Shown: positions 1-10,500 of the stretch, piece by piece
Layout of the letters: every line of letters begins with the position of its first letter
Numbering within the stretch: the first letter of the stretch is position 1
Origin: Zasmidium citrigriseum
Taxonomy: Eukaryota; Ascomycota; Dothideomycetes; Mycosphaerellales; Mycosphaerellaceae
Assembly: GCA_002786025.1 (NCBI GenBank)
Contig: NHNW01000049.1
Location: 124,001-188,000 of the forward strand
Reading direction: 5' to 3'
DNA: 64,000 nt
Notes under the pieces: model-generated
Databases searched by the model: none
What the model was told of the DNA's origin: nothing
Seen by the model: only the letters and a program-made list of their open reading frames with translations
Position numbers and translations under genes: made by a program

Positions 1-66
1 CTCTCACATAAAAACGTCGACCCCACGCATACTACAAATCTACCAACCAACCAAAACTAGAAAACA

Positions 67-1179
67 ATGGACTTCGACTTTACAGACAGCTTCGCCTCAT
101 CTTCTTATACTTTTCTCGCCGCCATTTTCGAAGAGCTTCGATCGAAAGCCAATGCCGAGGACTTGAACCTCCAAGGCCGGTCGGCCATCGCTTGGGCCTT
201 AATCAGATGCTTCCGGTTGCTTTTCGTCCCTGCCTGGGTACTTTCCATGGTATTCGTAAGTCGTCTCACACAGCTGTATGTCAGAACAGGGGTCTCATGT
301 GTTTCGCAGTTGCTCCATATCGCTGCTCTTGTGATCAATCGCAAGGCTGTTGAGACACGACAGAGGGCATTGAGTGGAAGAGATCTTGTTTTCGTCGATG
401 AGAAGGAAGTTTTCGATGAGGAGACGATACAAGCGTGCAATGTCAGAGAGGCGAACGGCTGGTTTCACGTCGATCATCTCACGACTACCCGGGTCTCGCA
501 ATGTCTTCAACGATTCGTTCGAGGAACAACGCTCAGCTTCCTCTACTACAGCCTTCTCTTCGGACTGCTAATGGCTTTCGACTCGGCGCTGAACCTACGA
601 AAGGTCTATCTTCGACTGCCGGCCTTCATCGTTTGCTCCCTGCTCGTGGCTCCAGTGCACATGTTCTGGACGCACACCTTGATTACAGAACGACTGCCGG
701 ATAGGATGTTCTCTGGCACCCATCTGCGATCGACATTCAAGATACACTCGTTTCGGCCTCTTCTCCTGCCGTCGCTCCTATATTCGTCATCTCAGGTGCT
801 CGTTCTCATTACCCCTTACATCATGGTCATGATCCTCCCGGAATTCAATATCTGGGACGGCGTATCGATGTTGCTTTCGATCATCCTCTTGCCGACAGCT
901 ACGGCGCTAGTATACGTGTTTGCACTTGTCCCGGCGATGGTCTTGTTGATCCGTACGGAGGCTTTCCTGATCCGTGGCCACGAACTCACAGATTCGGGGA
1001 TCGACGGGTATCTGGCCCTTCCTGTACACGAAAAGACCTTCGACGACCTTAATCCCGGGCTATATTTGACCCAGGTCGTAAGGTCCCTCGATTTCACGAT
1101 ATTGCAACGATGTTTAACTTGGTCTTTGGTTTTCATTGCGGCATTCGTGGCAAACATATTCGTACTGGAGCAGTTCTGA
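67..1179 (+). CDS. Multi-pass membrane protein, function unknown
   Basis: The protein is 370 residues if read without splicing. I see about five to six hydrophobic segments (around residues 50-65, 155-175, 195-210, 240-265, 275-305 and 350-368), so it is an integral membrane protein with charged loops. The ATG at 67 follows an A-rich leader (AAAACA just upstream), a good fungal start context. A GTAAGT at 256 and a CAG ending at 309 bound a 54-bp stretch that is a multiple of three and has no stop. If it is an intron, the product is 352 residues and the first membrane helix becomes continuous, which I favour. I do not recognise a domain. Similar fungal membrane proteins exist, but no function can be inferred. 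It converges on the HET gene at 1372-3129, about 190 bp away. Confidence 0.72.
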   Translation: MDFDFTDSFASSSYTFLAAIFEELRSKANAEDLNLQGRSAIAWALIRCFRLLFVPAWVLSMVFVSRLTQLYVRTGVSCVSQLLHIAALVINRKAVETRQRALSGRDLVFVDEKEVFDEETIQACNVREANGWFHVDHLTTTRVSQCLQRFVRGTTLSFLYYSLLFGLLMAFDSALNLRKVYLRLPAFIVCSLLVAPVHMFWTHTLITERLPDRMFSGTHLRSTFKIHSFRPLLLPSLLYSSSQVLVLITPYIMVMILPEFNIWDGVSMLLSIILLPTATALVYVFALVPAMVLLIRTEAFLIRGHELTDSGIDGYLALPVHEKTFDDLNPGLYLTQVVRSLDFTILQRCLTWSLVFIAAFVANIFVLEQF

Positions 1180-1371
1180 AAGGCGATGGTAGAGGCGAGG
1201 TCCCGAGACACAACGAGGTTGATGATGATTCCCCGAAGCCAAAAGCAAATGCAAGCTCGTAGTCCATCGTCAGAGAAAGGAGGTGATCGTAAGAAGCAGT
1301 TTGACAATTCTTCGTTCATCTCTTTATCCATTCTCATTTGGCACACATGGTATCATAATCACGTATCATCA

Positions 1372-3129
1372 TCATCGAATCCTAATGTCCGAAGCTTCAA
1401 TCTCCCTCTTCCTCACAAGATCCATCAACGAACCCAGCAAAATATCCGACGTCTTTCCATCTGCTTCTCTCACCATCGCATGGCCCAACAAAGTATACAT
1501 GTCATCCTCTCTCCGCAACGTAAACACTTCATCCGCCCCCAAGAAAATCCAAATCTCATCACCTTCCTTCGCTTCTCGAACGGTCGAGACTTTCCGTCCG
1601 AAGTCCGTTATGAAAGTTGAGAAGAGTTTCGTTTCGTCGTGTGCGACCAAAGCATTTAGTCTGTCGACAAAGATTCCTCTGGCTTGAAGGATGCCGTTTG
1701 GGAAGAAGAAGACGACAGGGCTGCTCGATTGTGAGGCTCGTGTGCCGGCTGCTCCTCCGCCGTAGCTGTGGCGGGCCATGGGGTACTGGATCTGCCGAAG
1801 GTATTGTCTGTAAGTTGAGTCTGAATCTTCTTTTCCGGACCAGTCTGGAACCCATGATGGTGTCTGATCGGTAGGGGCACCGCCGTTGCGATCTTGACAT
1901 GCCATTGCCAGGACATCGAGTCGCTGTTCTTTCTGGATAATCGAACGTGTAGCTTCCGTCAGCACTGTGCTCAATGGCGCTGAGTAGTCTACTCGGATCT
2001 TGTGTGAACGGTCCGCTAGGCTTAAGAAGGCGTATACTCTATCCCGTGGATTCGAGACTTTGCAGTTGCGAGATTGTCTCATCAGTGTCGAAAGTGGGAC
2101 AGGTTCTTCGTGTTCCTGGCCGTCTCGCTCTGCCTTGGCTGCGAAGTAGTCGTTCACCCTGCTCCAATACGGTGCTAGGTCGACGAGACGTTGGCTGTGT
2201 CTTCGAAGATACTGCCGTTGGTCCTTAGCAACATTCGGATCCTTGACCGGAGTTTCATCGTCGTCGGCGCGGCCGAAGCAACCACAAATCTTAGACTTCA
2301 ACTTGGTCTTGGGTCTGCCCTGCCCTTCTTGATGCTTGAGCATGTTGAGTGTCAAGGTGCAGAACTTGACATGTGCGTCCCGATGACGTTCGTAAAGCTC
2401 CAGCAACTCCTGACAGTCTTCTCTTGTTGCCGACAATCCGCCAAACAAGAACGAGACATCTGTCGAAAGCATGAACTCCGAAAAGCCCCAGGCCCGCTCC
2501 CACCATGGGCTGGTGATGATGCTGTGTATGTTCTCCCAGGCAAGGAGTTGGTTCTTGACAACGCTGTCGCCTTCTGAAACGACGGGGTAGTCCTGGCGTG
2601 GCTGTGATATCGAAGAGTAGCTCATTGCGACTCTACCCGATGATATGCTGCTTGGTCGAGGTGAGCTAAGTTGCTGGCAGTGCCATTCATTCCAGGCATC
2701 CCAATTCTTGTAACCAAACTTGACATCTCGGCCCAGTGGAAGCCAGACCAGGACTTGCTCTGCATTGCGGTAAATGTCTCCCATCAAAGGGACTTGATGA
2801 CTCTTCTCGTCTTCATCTCGTTGATTGATGCATATCTGATCGGCCCAGAGAAGGACGTCGGCATGATCAGGATAAGCTGACTTGAAGAATGTCGTTGCAT
2901 CGTCCAGAGCCCTTGACAAATTTGCTGTGACGTTCAATGTCTTGCCATCGATTTGAATACTTCGTTTGTTCTTGTGGTCGCCCCAGGTGTATGAAAGCGC
3001 AAAGTACTGCGCCAGATCGACAGGCGCGTGGAGTAGCGAGTAACGTGGTTTGTCTGCCACGAGTTCGATCCGAAGAAGTCTAATCCGTCGTTCGCTCTCG
3101 TCCAACGGCTCTCGTTGAAGAGTCGCCAT
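1372..3129 (-). CDS. HET-domain (heterokaryon incompatibility-like) protein
   Basis: The single-exon protein has 585 residues. The first true ATG is at 3129; the open frame extends three codons further only through a TTG. The N-terminal third carries the HET signature: an ALSYTWGD motif near residue 47, then WADQICINQ near residue 98, followed by a region ending in AEQVLVWL. HET domains act in non-self recognition and programmed cell death in filamentous ascomycetes and are related to TIR-like folds. The C-terminal half (about 330-585) is less conserved, with a DRVYAFLSLADRS stretch typical of HET proteins. No membrane segment or signal peptide is seen. The last roughly 190 coding bases are G-rich on the coding strand after a C-rich block (see findings). 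Family assignment is firm; the specific role is unknown. Confidence 0.9.
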   Translation of the reverse strand: MATLQREPLDESERRIRLLRIELVADKPRYSLLHAPVDLAQYFALSYTWGDHKNKRSIQIDGKTLNVTANLSRALDDATTFFKSAYPDHADVLLWADQICINQRDEDEKSHQVPLMGDIYRNAEQVLVWLPLGRDVKFGYKNWDAWNEWHCQQLSSPRPSSISSGRVAMSYSSISQPRQDYPVVSEGDSVVKNQLLAWENIHSIITSPWWERAWGFSEFMLSTDVSFLFGGLSATREDCQELLELYERHRDAHVKFCTLTLNMLKHQEGQGRPKTKLKSKICGCFGRADDDETPVKDPNVAKDQRQYLRRHSQRLVDLAPYWSRVNDYFAAKAERDGQEHEEPVPLSTLMRQSRNCKVSNPRDRVYAFLSLADRSHKIRVDYSAPLSTVLTEATRSIIQKEQRLDVLAMACQDRNGGAPTDQTPSWVPDWSGKEDSDSTYRQYLRQIQYPMARHSYGGGAAGTRASQSSSPVVFFFPNGILQARGIFVDRLNALVAHDETKLFSTFITDFGRKVSTVREAKEGDEIWIFLGADEVFTLRREDDMYTLLGHAMVREADGKTSDILLGSLMDLVRKREIEASDIRIR

Positions 3130-3549
3130 GACTGTCAACTTCGTTCGACTTAGAACATACTGAGCGGTGCGAGAGAGGACGCCCTGAATATTCTGAACAT
3201 TCGTGGCAACGACCTGATAAGGCGTTTGCCATACCGAGTTTCAGGATCTAGACCCTCCACACTTCTCCGCAGTGTGAGATGGACTATGCAAGCCACAGTC
3301 ACAAGCATTGGCCAAAGCTCATTTAAGCTTTGACTATTGATTCGATGTGAATGAACCCCTCAAACTTTTGTATGCATCTATACAAGGTTGTGCGTGCACA
3401 TGATCAGGAATGAGCCGAGATTGTTTCGACTTCATCTCATGCACCGAGGTCGTGGCACTGTCGAATCTGAAGGCGGTCGGATGATAGAGACGTTCCTCGC
3501 AAAGGGCGATGACTGTGAACATGCTGCAACTTCTCACCTCGCGAAGTTA
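3130..3549. other. Intergenic region, no gene seen
   Basis: 420 bp between the HET gene start and the oxidoreductase stop, both on the minus strand. It should hold the HET promoter and the oxidoreductase 3' end. Only short antisense frames without coding features are present. Confidence 0.6.
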
Positions 3550-4575
3550 TCATGAAATCTGGGGTCCAATATTCAAGACAATTGGCACACCGTCGTTCAG
3601 ACCCGTCGAGATCTGGGCAATTTGATGCCAGTCTGAAAGCTGGTGTTCTTCGATCCGAGCGCATGTAGGTATCCGGTAGTGGTTTTGTCGCAACAGTCGT
3701 TCAAGGTGGGCTGCCAAAAACCCGATGCTCTGTCCTGATAATGTGTCTTCCGGGGACTGAGAAAAAGCGCTGGGTCCTGCTGAAGATGGCCGAGATGCCA
3801 ACGCCGTCGTACTGGGAATCTCTACAATCTTTGGGTTGAAGTGAGATATCAGGTCTGGGAATTCCCGGCGACGTCCTCCCAGTCGTCCAAAAGCGTCGGC
3901 AATACAATGCAATGCCGTCCTGCCGTCCTCTTCAAGAGCACTTTGCAAGTGATCCAATAGATCATCCGCCGCATGATCGATGGCGTACTTCGCTCCAAGC
4001 TGAATCTGCTCAATTCCATACGCAACGAGTGTTTCTTCGTCAATTGTATGCTCGAGGGAGCCGATAGTAGTCAAGATGAAGATATTTGGTCGTGCCGCGT
4101 GGAGTATCTGTAGCAGAGCACTACCCGATGGCGTCGTACCACCCAACAGCAATATGTTGCGATCATCTGCATCGCTGTCGCTGGCATCAAATAAATGCTC
4201 GGGTGTGACTCCAAGTATGGCGCAGGCGGAGGCCGTGGCACGTAAAAAGCACGCCGCAAGCCATGCTGCTTGTCCGAAAGACAGTGCCGTGGGTTTCTTA
4301 ACAACCGCTGTCCTGTCCACCGCCAGTAGCTGTGCTGGTCCGTCCCCCGCGAACAGGTTCGTTGGCTTGACGAAGAAGATGACCTCCTCGCCCACAATCA
4401 AATTGTCGCCCGGATCATAGACAGGCTTGACAAGACCCGCGCCAGCGTATAGTCCCGGAGAAGGAAAGTCACCTGCTGATGTTGTTGGGCCAAGTGTGAC
4501 ATTTTGGACTGCCAAAGCCCGAGGTTGCACAAGCACTTGTTCACGGCTTGCTGGAAGTTCAGTAGACTCCGACAT
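3550..4575 (-). CDS. MDR-superfamily oxidoreductase (GroES-like / trans-enoyl-reductase-like)
   Basis: 341 residues with no intron and ATG at 4575. The N-terminal part (about 1-110) matches the GroES-like half of medium-chain dehydrogenase/reductases: a 'GAGLVKPVYDPGDNLIVGEEV' type region and an AVVKKPTALSFGQAAWLA stretch corresponding to the family's 'IPDxLSFEEAA' segment. A glycine-rich GGTTPSG near residues 150-156 is the expected nucleotide-binding loop, followed by GAKYAIDH, the equivalent of the usual 'GAdavfDY'. I see no structural-zinc cysteine cluster, which fits the zinc-free ToxD/LovC-type reductases found beside fungal PKS and NRPS genes. Substrate is unknown. It lies upstream of the arylsulfotransferase-like gene and the ABC/NRPS pair, so it may belong to the cluster, but this is inference. 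Regulation is not visible. Confidence 0.8.
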   Translation of the reverse strand: MSESTELPASREQVLVQPRALAVQNVTLGPTTSAGDFPSPGLYAGAGLVKPVYDPGDNLIVGEEVIFFVKPTNLFAGDGPAQLLAVDRTAVVKKPTALSFGQAAWLAACFLRATASACAILGVTPEHLFDASDSDADDRNILLLGGTTPSGSALLQILHAARPNIFILTTIGSLEHTIDEETLVAYGIEQIQLGAKYAIDHAADDLLDHLQSALEEDGRTALHCIADAFGRLGGRRREFPDLISHFNPKIVEIPSTTALASRPSSAGPSAFSQSPEDTLSGQSIGFLAAHLERLLRQNHYRIPTCARIEEHQLSDWHQIAQISTGLNDGVPIVLNIGPQIS

Positions 4576-5092
4576 GGTGTTTTGCTGTTGTGAACACGCT
4601 TGGTTGTGATCATGACCGAGTCAATGCAAGCCAAGGAATTACATCCAGTCAGGGTGGCCAACGGGTACCTCTCGCCGTAGTGTTGTGCCAAATTGCCGAA
4701 TTGGATCCTAAGAGAGTGAACACACGAGGCATGCCACTGCACGAGGAGCTGGCGGTGACGTCGTAGCGGCCTCAATCGAATTATTTGTGGAACGCTTGGA
4801 CACTAGAGATCTTGACCTGCAGCGATTGGCGTCGCCCTTCCTGCTTCGGTGCAGTTCGGAGGCTGTAGGCAAAGTGCCGGTGGATGTAGCATGGGCAGTG
4901 ACTTGAATGCAATGAGCTTCATAATCAGAGTTGAGGACTCCGACTGCGTCTGGTCTCTGACCTTGGCTCTCAACACATGTAGTTCTTCGACACCCAGGAC
5001 GCAAATTTCCTCAAGTTGTCGTCAAAAGACGTTGCGAGCCATCGAATTTGCCAGAGTCCTGTACGAGCTGAGTTGTCGGAGCCAACAGTCAC
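4576..5092. other. Intergenic region, no gene seen
   Basis: 517 bp between two minus-strand genes: promoter of the oxidoreductase and 3' flank of the arylsulfotransferase-like gene. Overlapping short frames on both strands lack start context, signal peptide or family resemblance. Confidence 0.55.
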
Positions 5093-6967
5093 TCAAGGCT
5101 GCCTCGTCCCCGCACGCTTCGTGCGCTTGGCAAAACATGTGCGTGCCATTGCACACATCGCAATGAAAAGGAACAGGGCAAACAGAGATATAGACCACGG
5201 CATTTCAGTCGGATGCGTCATTGGAAGATTTGGCAGGTCTCGAAGAGGTCCTTGGCTGCTCTTCCAATGGTCTGGCCTGGTGACCTCAAAGGTATCGGAT
5301 CTTGCAAGTACCTTCCTGTTCGAATCCAAAGCTTCAGCGAAGACTCGCTCTTGGAAGCCACCGCTGTGCAAAGTCGTCTCGAATCCAGTTCGTCGGACCT
5401 CACCCTGTAGTACCCTCCGCATTGATTCTTGTTCGAGGGAGTAGAATCTCCAAGAGACTACCTCGGTGGCACCGTTCCAGGAGACATAGTAGACAGTCGT
5501 CGCCTTCGCTGGAGTACTGCCGTAAGCAAAAGCTTTTAGCGCTGGTTGATCGTCGGGATGACCAGTGAACTCGAATTTGTACGATCGATACGTAACAAAA
5601 CGTTCGCTCTGAAATCGTGCCTCCATGAGAAGTCGACCATCAGGGGCGTGCTCGGACATGTACGAGTTGTCACTCCATCCCACGAAAAGATTGCCGTTTG
5701 GAAGATGTTGAAAGTTGCCCCGAAGCCGTGAGAGTTGATGATCGGGTCGAGATATTCGTTGCAGAACTCGAGCTGCCATGGTATTCTTGTCAAGCTCAAC
5801 AATCAGAGCGGAGGAGCACTGAGAAGTCTCGTCCACCATGTCGGATGCGTTGTCGAGGAAGGAGACCACCTCGGTGCTGTCACTATGGCGGACCCACTGA
5901 GCGTCGTGTTGTCTTGAAAAGTTGAAGCCATCCAAAGTGAAGGACGATTTCCTGCCACCCAGACGCCACAAGATCTTGCCTGTGCTGCCCGAAATTTTGT
6001 AGATGCAGTCAGTAAATCTAGAGCTGACGAGGTAGTCGCCATCTGAATTCTTGTTGATCGAGTTGCCGTGGCTGCTGATATGTCAGTCTCCCGAGCGGAT
6101 CGCCACTTGGTGCCAACTCACAACCAGTTCCAGCTCAGTGGGTACGGATTCTCGAGACGCTCAACCTTCACACTGCTCTCAGAAACGGCGACATGCTTCG
6201 ATGCCCACCATTCAAATTTCGTCTCTCCAGACTTTACGTCCATCTCTCGAAACCCAGTATCGAGGATCCATCCTTTGCTGACTCCGTTGATCCCCAGCTC
6301 CGAGACTTCGACATACTCAGATCTGTCCATGAAATGGAGTGCACTATGACCATTGTCGATCACGTTTAATTCGTGCATGTTGAAGTCAGGGGTCTCCTCG
6401 GGGCCGGTGATATTATTGACCATTTGGTACGAGCTGTTGAGCAGGACGCCATGACGAATTGGCCCATGTGTGTAGGCGCAGAAGACGGCTGACAATGCAT
6501 TTTTGCCTTCATTGCGGTATACTCGAAAATCGCAGGTATTGTTATTTCCGAACATACAAGCGCCACTCCAAACCAGCTCCTACTTCCCAGTAAGCAGTTA
6601 GCATTGGAGAGACAAGGTGCTAATATACCCCTGAAGAGTCGTAAATGGCAGGACCGGTCTGGCATGGCTGATAGTATTTCGAAGGGAAGTACTCCTGAGC
6701 AAGCTTGGCGTACGGCGCAACGAACCAGTAGCCCGGAGCCAGACTCTTGGAGTCGTAGACGTCGACCTTGAAGCGAGGGGCCTTGATGTCTGGACGCTGG
6801 AGTCGCTTTCGATGAGCAAGACGGCTTTACCCAGGGCAACGACAACAACATACCGTGACAAAGTTGGTCAAGTCAGAGTCGTCTCCGATGCCAAGCTCAA
6901 AGTCGCCATAGGCGAACGGACTGCTCAGAAGCAGCAGCAAGCCTCCCAGCGTCAGGCACGGGAACAT
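5093..6967 (-). CDS. Arylsulfotransferase (ASST)-family protein, secreted/anchored, 4 exons
   Basis: Exons on the minus strand: 6967-6854, 6805-6629, 6579-6122 and 6071-5093, giving 575 residues. Introns are 48, 49 and 50 bp with donors GTATGT, GTATAT and GTGAGT; exon phases agree across all joins. The ATG at 6967 is chosen because it gives a clean signal peptide (MFPCLTLGGLLLLLSS...) and lies inside a longer open frame. Family hallmarks in order: RPDIKAP and PGYWFVAPYA (about 40-65), GPAIYDSSGELVWSG, HELNVIDNGHSAL, PLSWNWFHGNSI, ILWRLGG and FSRQHDAQWV. These are typical of fungal Arylsulfotrans_2 proteins with a beta-propeller fold. A hydrophobic helix near residues 548-565 followed by basic residues suggests a C-terminal membrane anchor. 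Family members may move sulfate between phenols, but the fungal substrate is unknown. An alternative acceptor 3 bp upstream (NAGNAG) at exon 4 would add one Ser. Confidence 0.85.
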
Positions 6968-7538
6968 CGTCCAGCAAAGCTCCCATCGGCATCGACTTGG
7001 CGAGCTTGTTGCAAAGAGCTTGTATTCCAAGCATAAGAGTCGTTCAAAGCACCGCATTCGTCATGCTGTCCGCCCTACTCCCAAACGCGAGTGGCTTCCG
7101 AGACTACTGCAAGCGATACCACCGGGCTGCAACGAAGGATTGCTTGATGCATGTTGGCATTGTTGGATCTTCCATCGTGGCGTGCAATACAGTATCGTTT
7201 TGTAAATATTAGGCCGAGATCGCTTGGCCATTGAAGCCGGCCACGTGGGTTGAAGTATCCCACGCTTGCAATGCAGCTTTGTAGACGGCGCCAGCTGAAG
7301 TACACCTCTGAGCTGATGTGTAAGCGGAATCGAGAAGCGAGAGTCGCAGGTTGGTGAGATCGATGATTGATTGACAAGCATGTCATGGGCGAAGCAAGAA
7401 CATCTTTGTCAAGTCGTGTTGTCATGTCCTGCTCTCCCATCAATTCGCGGTAAGTCATGCAAGGCTATGTCGGCGAAACGTTGCTCGCTCTGGCGGACGT
7501 TGTGCAGAGAGACAATCGTTGCCAAGACTGCCGTGGCC
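6968..7538. other. Intergenic region, ASST-like promoter side
   Basis: 571 bp between the arylsulfotransferase-like start and the ABC transporter stop, both minus strand. It should contain the promoter of the former and the 3' end of the latter. No convincing gene or RNA was seen. Confidence 0.55.
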
Positions 7539-10500
7539 TCAAGCAAAGTCCTTCTCAATGATCCCACTTTGATCACACAATCGTCGGAACAAGCCATTGT
7601 CCTGCCAAAGCTGCTTTGGAGAATCCAGCTCAGCAATCTGTCCAGCATCCAAAACGCAGATGCGGTCGAACGAGATCACTGTCTTGAGCCTATGCGCGAT
7701 ACACATTAACGTCCGTCCAGTAAAAGCCTCAGCAATGGTCTGTTGGATCTTTTCGTCTGTCTCCAGATCAATCGCGGTGGTAGCTTCGTCGAAGATTGTG
7801 ATCTGAGTGTGACGGACGAGCGCTCGGGCAAGAACGAGGAGCTGGCGCTGGCCGAAGCTGAGATTCTTGCCATCTTCTTGGACGATCGAGGCAAGACTCA
7901 GCCTGTCCTGTTGCCTGGTGCCATGGCTCTGGTCTTCAAGATGAACTCGCTGCATTGCAAGCAGGAGCTCTGCATCCGTGTGCTCGTCAAAGGGGTCTAG
8001 ATTTGACCGGATCGTTCCTCGAAACAGCTTTGGATCCTGCGTGACCACGGTGATTCGAGACCTCAGATCGGCAAGTACGATCTGGGATATGTCGACTCCA
8101 TCGACGAAGATCTTGCCGGAGCTGAGGTTCACCAAGCGCAGTAGAGCCGTGAGTATGGTCGATTTCCCTGCACCAGTCCGGCCCACGATGCCGATCCGCT
8201 CTCCCGGTCGAATGTGAAGATTGAAATCGCGAAGAGCCTCTGGTAGACCTTCGCGGTACCGAAGACAAGCTTTGTCGAATACAATATCTCCCCTTGCGGG
8301 CCACGAGGCAGGGATTTCCATGCGGCCGCTCTCGTCTGACTCCTCTTTGACCAGGCGAGTGCCATAGTGTTGAAGCCGTTCAACGGAGACCATATCTCTA
8401 TCGACATCCGTCAGATATCGTATGGTGAACTGCAGCATCTGAGCAACGGAGACGATCCAGGCAACGACGATGCCAATGACGCTCGGGTCGACGCTTGAGC
8501 TGGATCTGACTGCCAGCAGACCAGCCGCGATGACAAGGATCAGTCCGATTCCGTCCAACCGAATAGCGAGCCAGCGCTGATAGGAGAATGACAGGATGCA
8601 GGCGCTGTTCATGTCGTCAATGGACCCATGGATTGAATCGATAAAGCGACCTTGGACTCCGTAAGACTTGATGGTGGACACACCAGTAATCGCTTCCCCA
8701 AATTGAGCGAAGACTTTGCTTCTCAGAGTGCTTTCATGGAACTTCATCTCCCGAGCCGAGGACCTGTAATACGCTGTATACGACAGGTAAGCTGCAATAA
8801 CTGGCAGGATGGCGAAAATGAACAGCCGGTAGTACGACACGATCAGTATGAAGACAGCGACCGTTGACCCTGTCGTCATCAGGAGGAGGCGTATAGAATC
8901 GGCCAACGTATTGTCGAGAGTGTCGGCATCTTTCGAGAAGCGGTTGATAAGCCTGCCAATTGGCGTAGTGTCGAAGAACGACATTGGAGAATGGACGACG
9001 GAGGCCAGGGCTTTCTCCAACACATTGAACGAAGCCCGAGTGGCGAGATAGGTGATGCTCTTGCAAAAGAAGAACATCAAGGCGGCCTGTATGATGCCGA
9101 GAGTTGCATATATCCCCAGGTAGTGACTGTCTGGCAAATCGAATGCACGTGAGGTCCAGAATGAGAGCCAAATGCTCCCGCCAATGATGCTGCTTTGAAG
9201 CAAGGCCAAAAGACCCAGCACAAGCACGGCAGACAGTTGCGTTCCCGTTGATGCGAGATAATATGCATAGACTGTGAGCGGTACACCGCCACGAGTAGGG
9301 CGCTCCTCGATTTGCATTAGCGATGAAGGTACTTTCGCGACGGAGGATGTTATGGTTGCATCGCTTGGACCGGCCTGCGAACTCGAAGGCTTCTTCTCTG
9401 TAGGACCAAACGAAAGCTGTCGTCGGAGAGTGCGCCTTGTGCTCTGGTCCGGAATCTCAACGGAGGCGATTCGACCATTCTCAAGACGAATGATCCTGTC
9501 GCAAGCTGGCAAGATCTGGATCTGGTGTGTTGCTATAATCCTGCATTTGCCGCGGAGTAACCCCAGGATAGCCTTGGTGAAGATGTGATGCCCAACATGT
9601 GCGTCCACCGCAGAGAGCGGGTCATCCATCAAGAGCACTCCAGCTCCAGAGTAGATTGCTCGAGCGATGTTGATTCGCTGCTTCTGGCCTCCAGATAGAG
9701 TGACTCCACGTTCGCCGACCTCTGTCAAGTCGCCTCCAGCAAGGCCATCTAGGTCTGCCTTTAGGGCACAGGCTTCAATGACTTGATTGTACAGATCATC
9801 ATCGAAGGGCTTTGGAATCAGCTGATCGTCGATACTGATAGTCGTCACTCGGTACTCACCTGCCCGAAAGTGATGTTGTCTCGGATTGAACTATTCTGGA
9901 TCCACGCTCCCTCTGCGCAGTAGGCCTTTCTAGCTCCATAGATCACTTCGCCAGCTGTCTTGCGCATGTGACCTGCGAGAGCCGCCAAGAATGAACTCTT
10001 GCCGGCTGCCACATCGCCAACGACGGCAACCAGCTCATTGTGTTTGAGCGTAAGTGATAGATCCTTCAATTCGAACAATCCGGCGCCGTCTGCTGCCAAG
10101 GAGTCCATCTTCTGTAAAGGGCTAGTGAATTGCTGGCTCTCCAAGCTTGAGGATCGTTCAAACGGGATTCGTGTCACTCGACTCCCCTGAGCTTTGAGAT
10201 CTTCGGCTTCTTTGCTTGGAGTAGATGTGCTCTGCGGGCCACTTTCCCAGGAGAATGACGCATTGGCAATCACGAGTGCATGGCCGGATTCTGGATCGAA
10301 TAGTGTAGGTTCGTCGGCTTCTTCTGCCAGTAAGAAGTGTTCGATTCGCGAGATTGAGATAGACGCATCCAAGAGCTGGCCGGTACCTGAAAGAAGCACA
10401 CCCAGAGGTTGTCGGAGCGAGTTGAGAAGCCCAATAGATGAGAATATCCGTGCTGGTGTCACTTCGTCTGCCAAGTAGGAGTACAGTGCAAATGAGGGTG

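Noticed and set aside
9810..9859. 38-bp intron in the ABC gene ending at the earlier CAG (GATCAG)
   Set aside because: Too short for this gene set. The 50-bp version ending at CCAAAG gives the exact ABCC junction FGQPFDDD.
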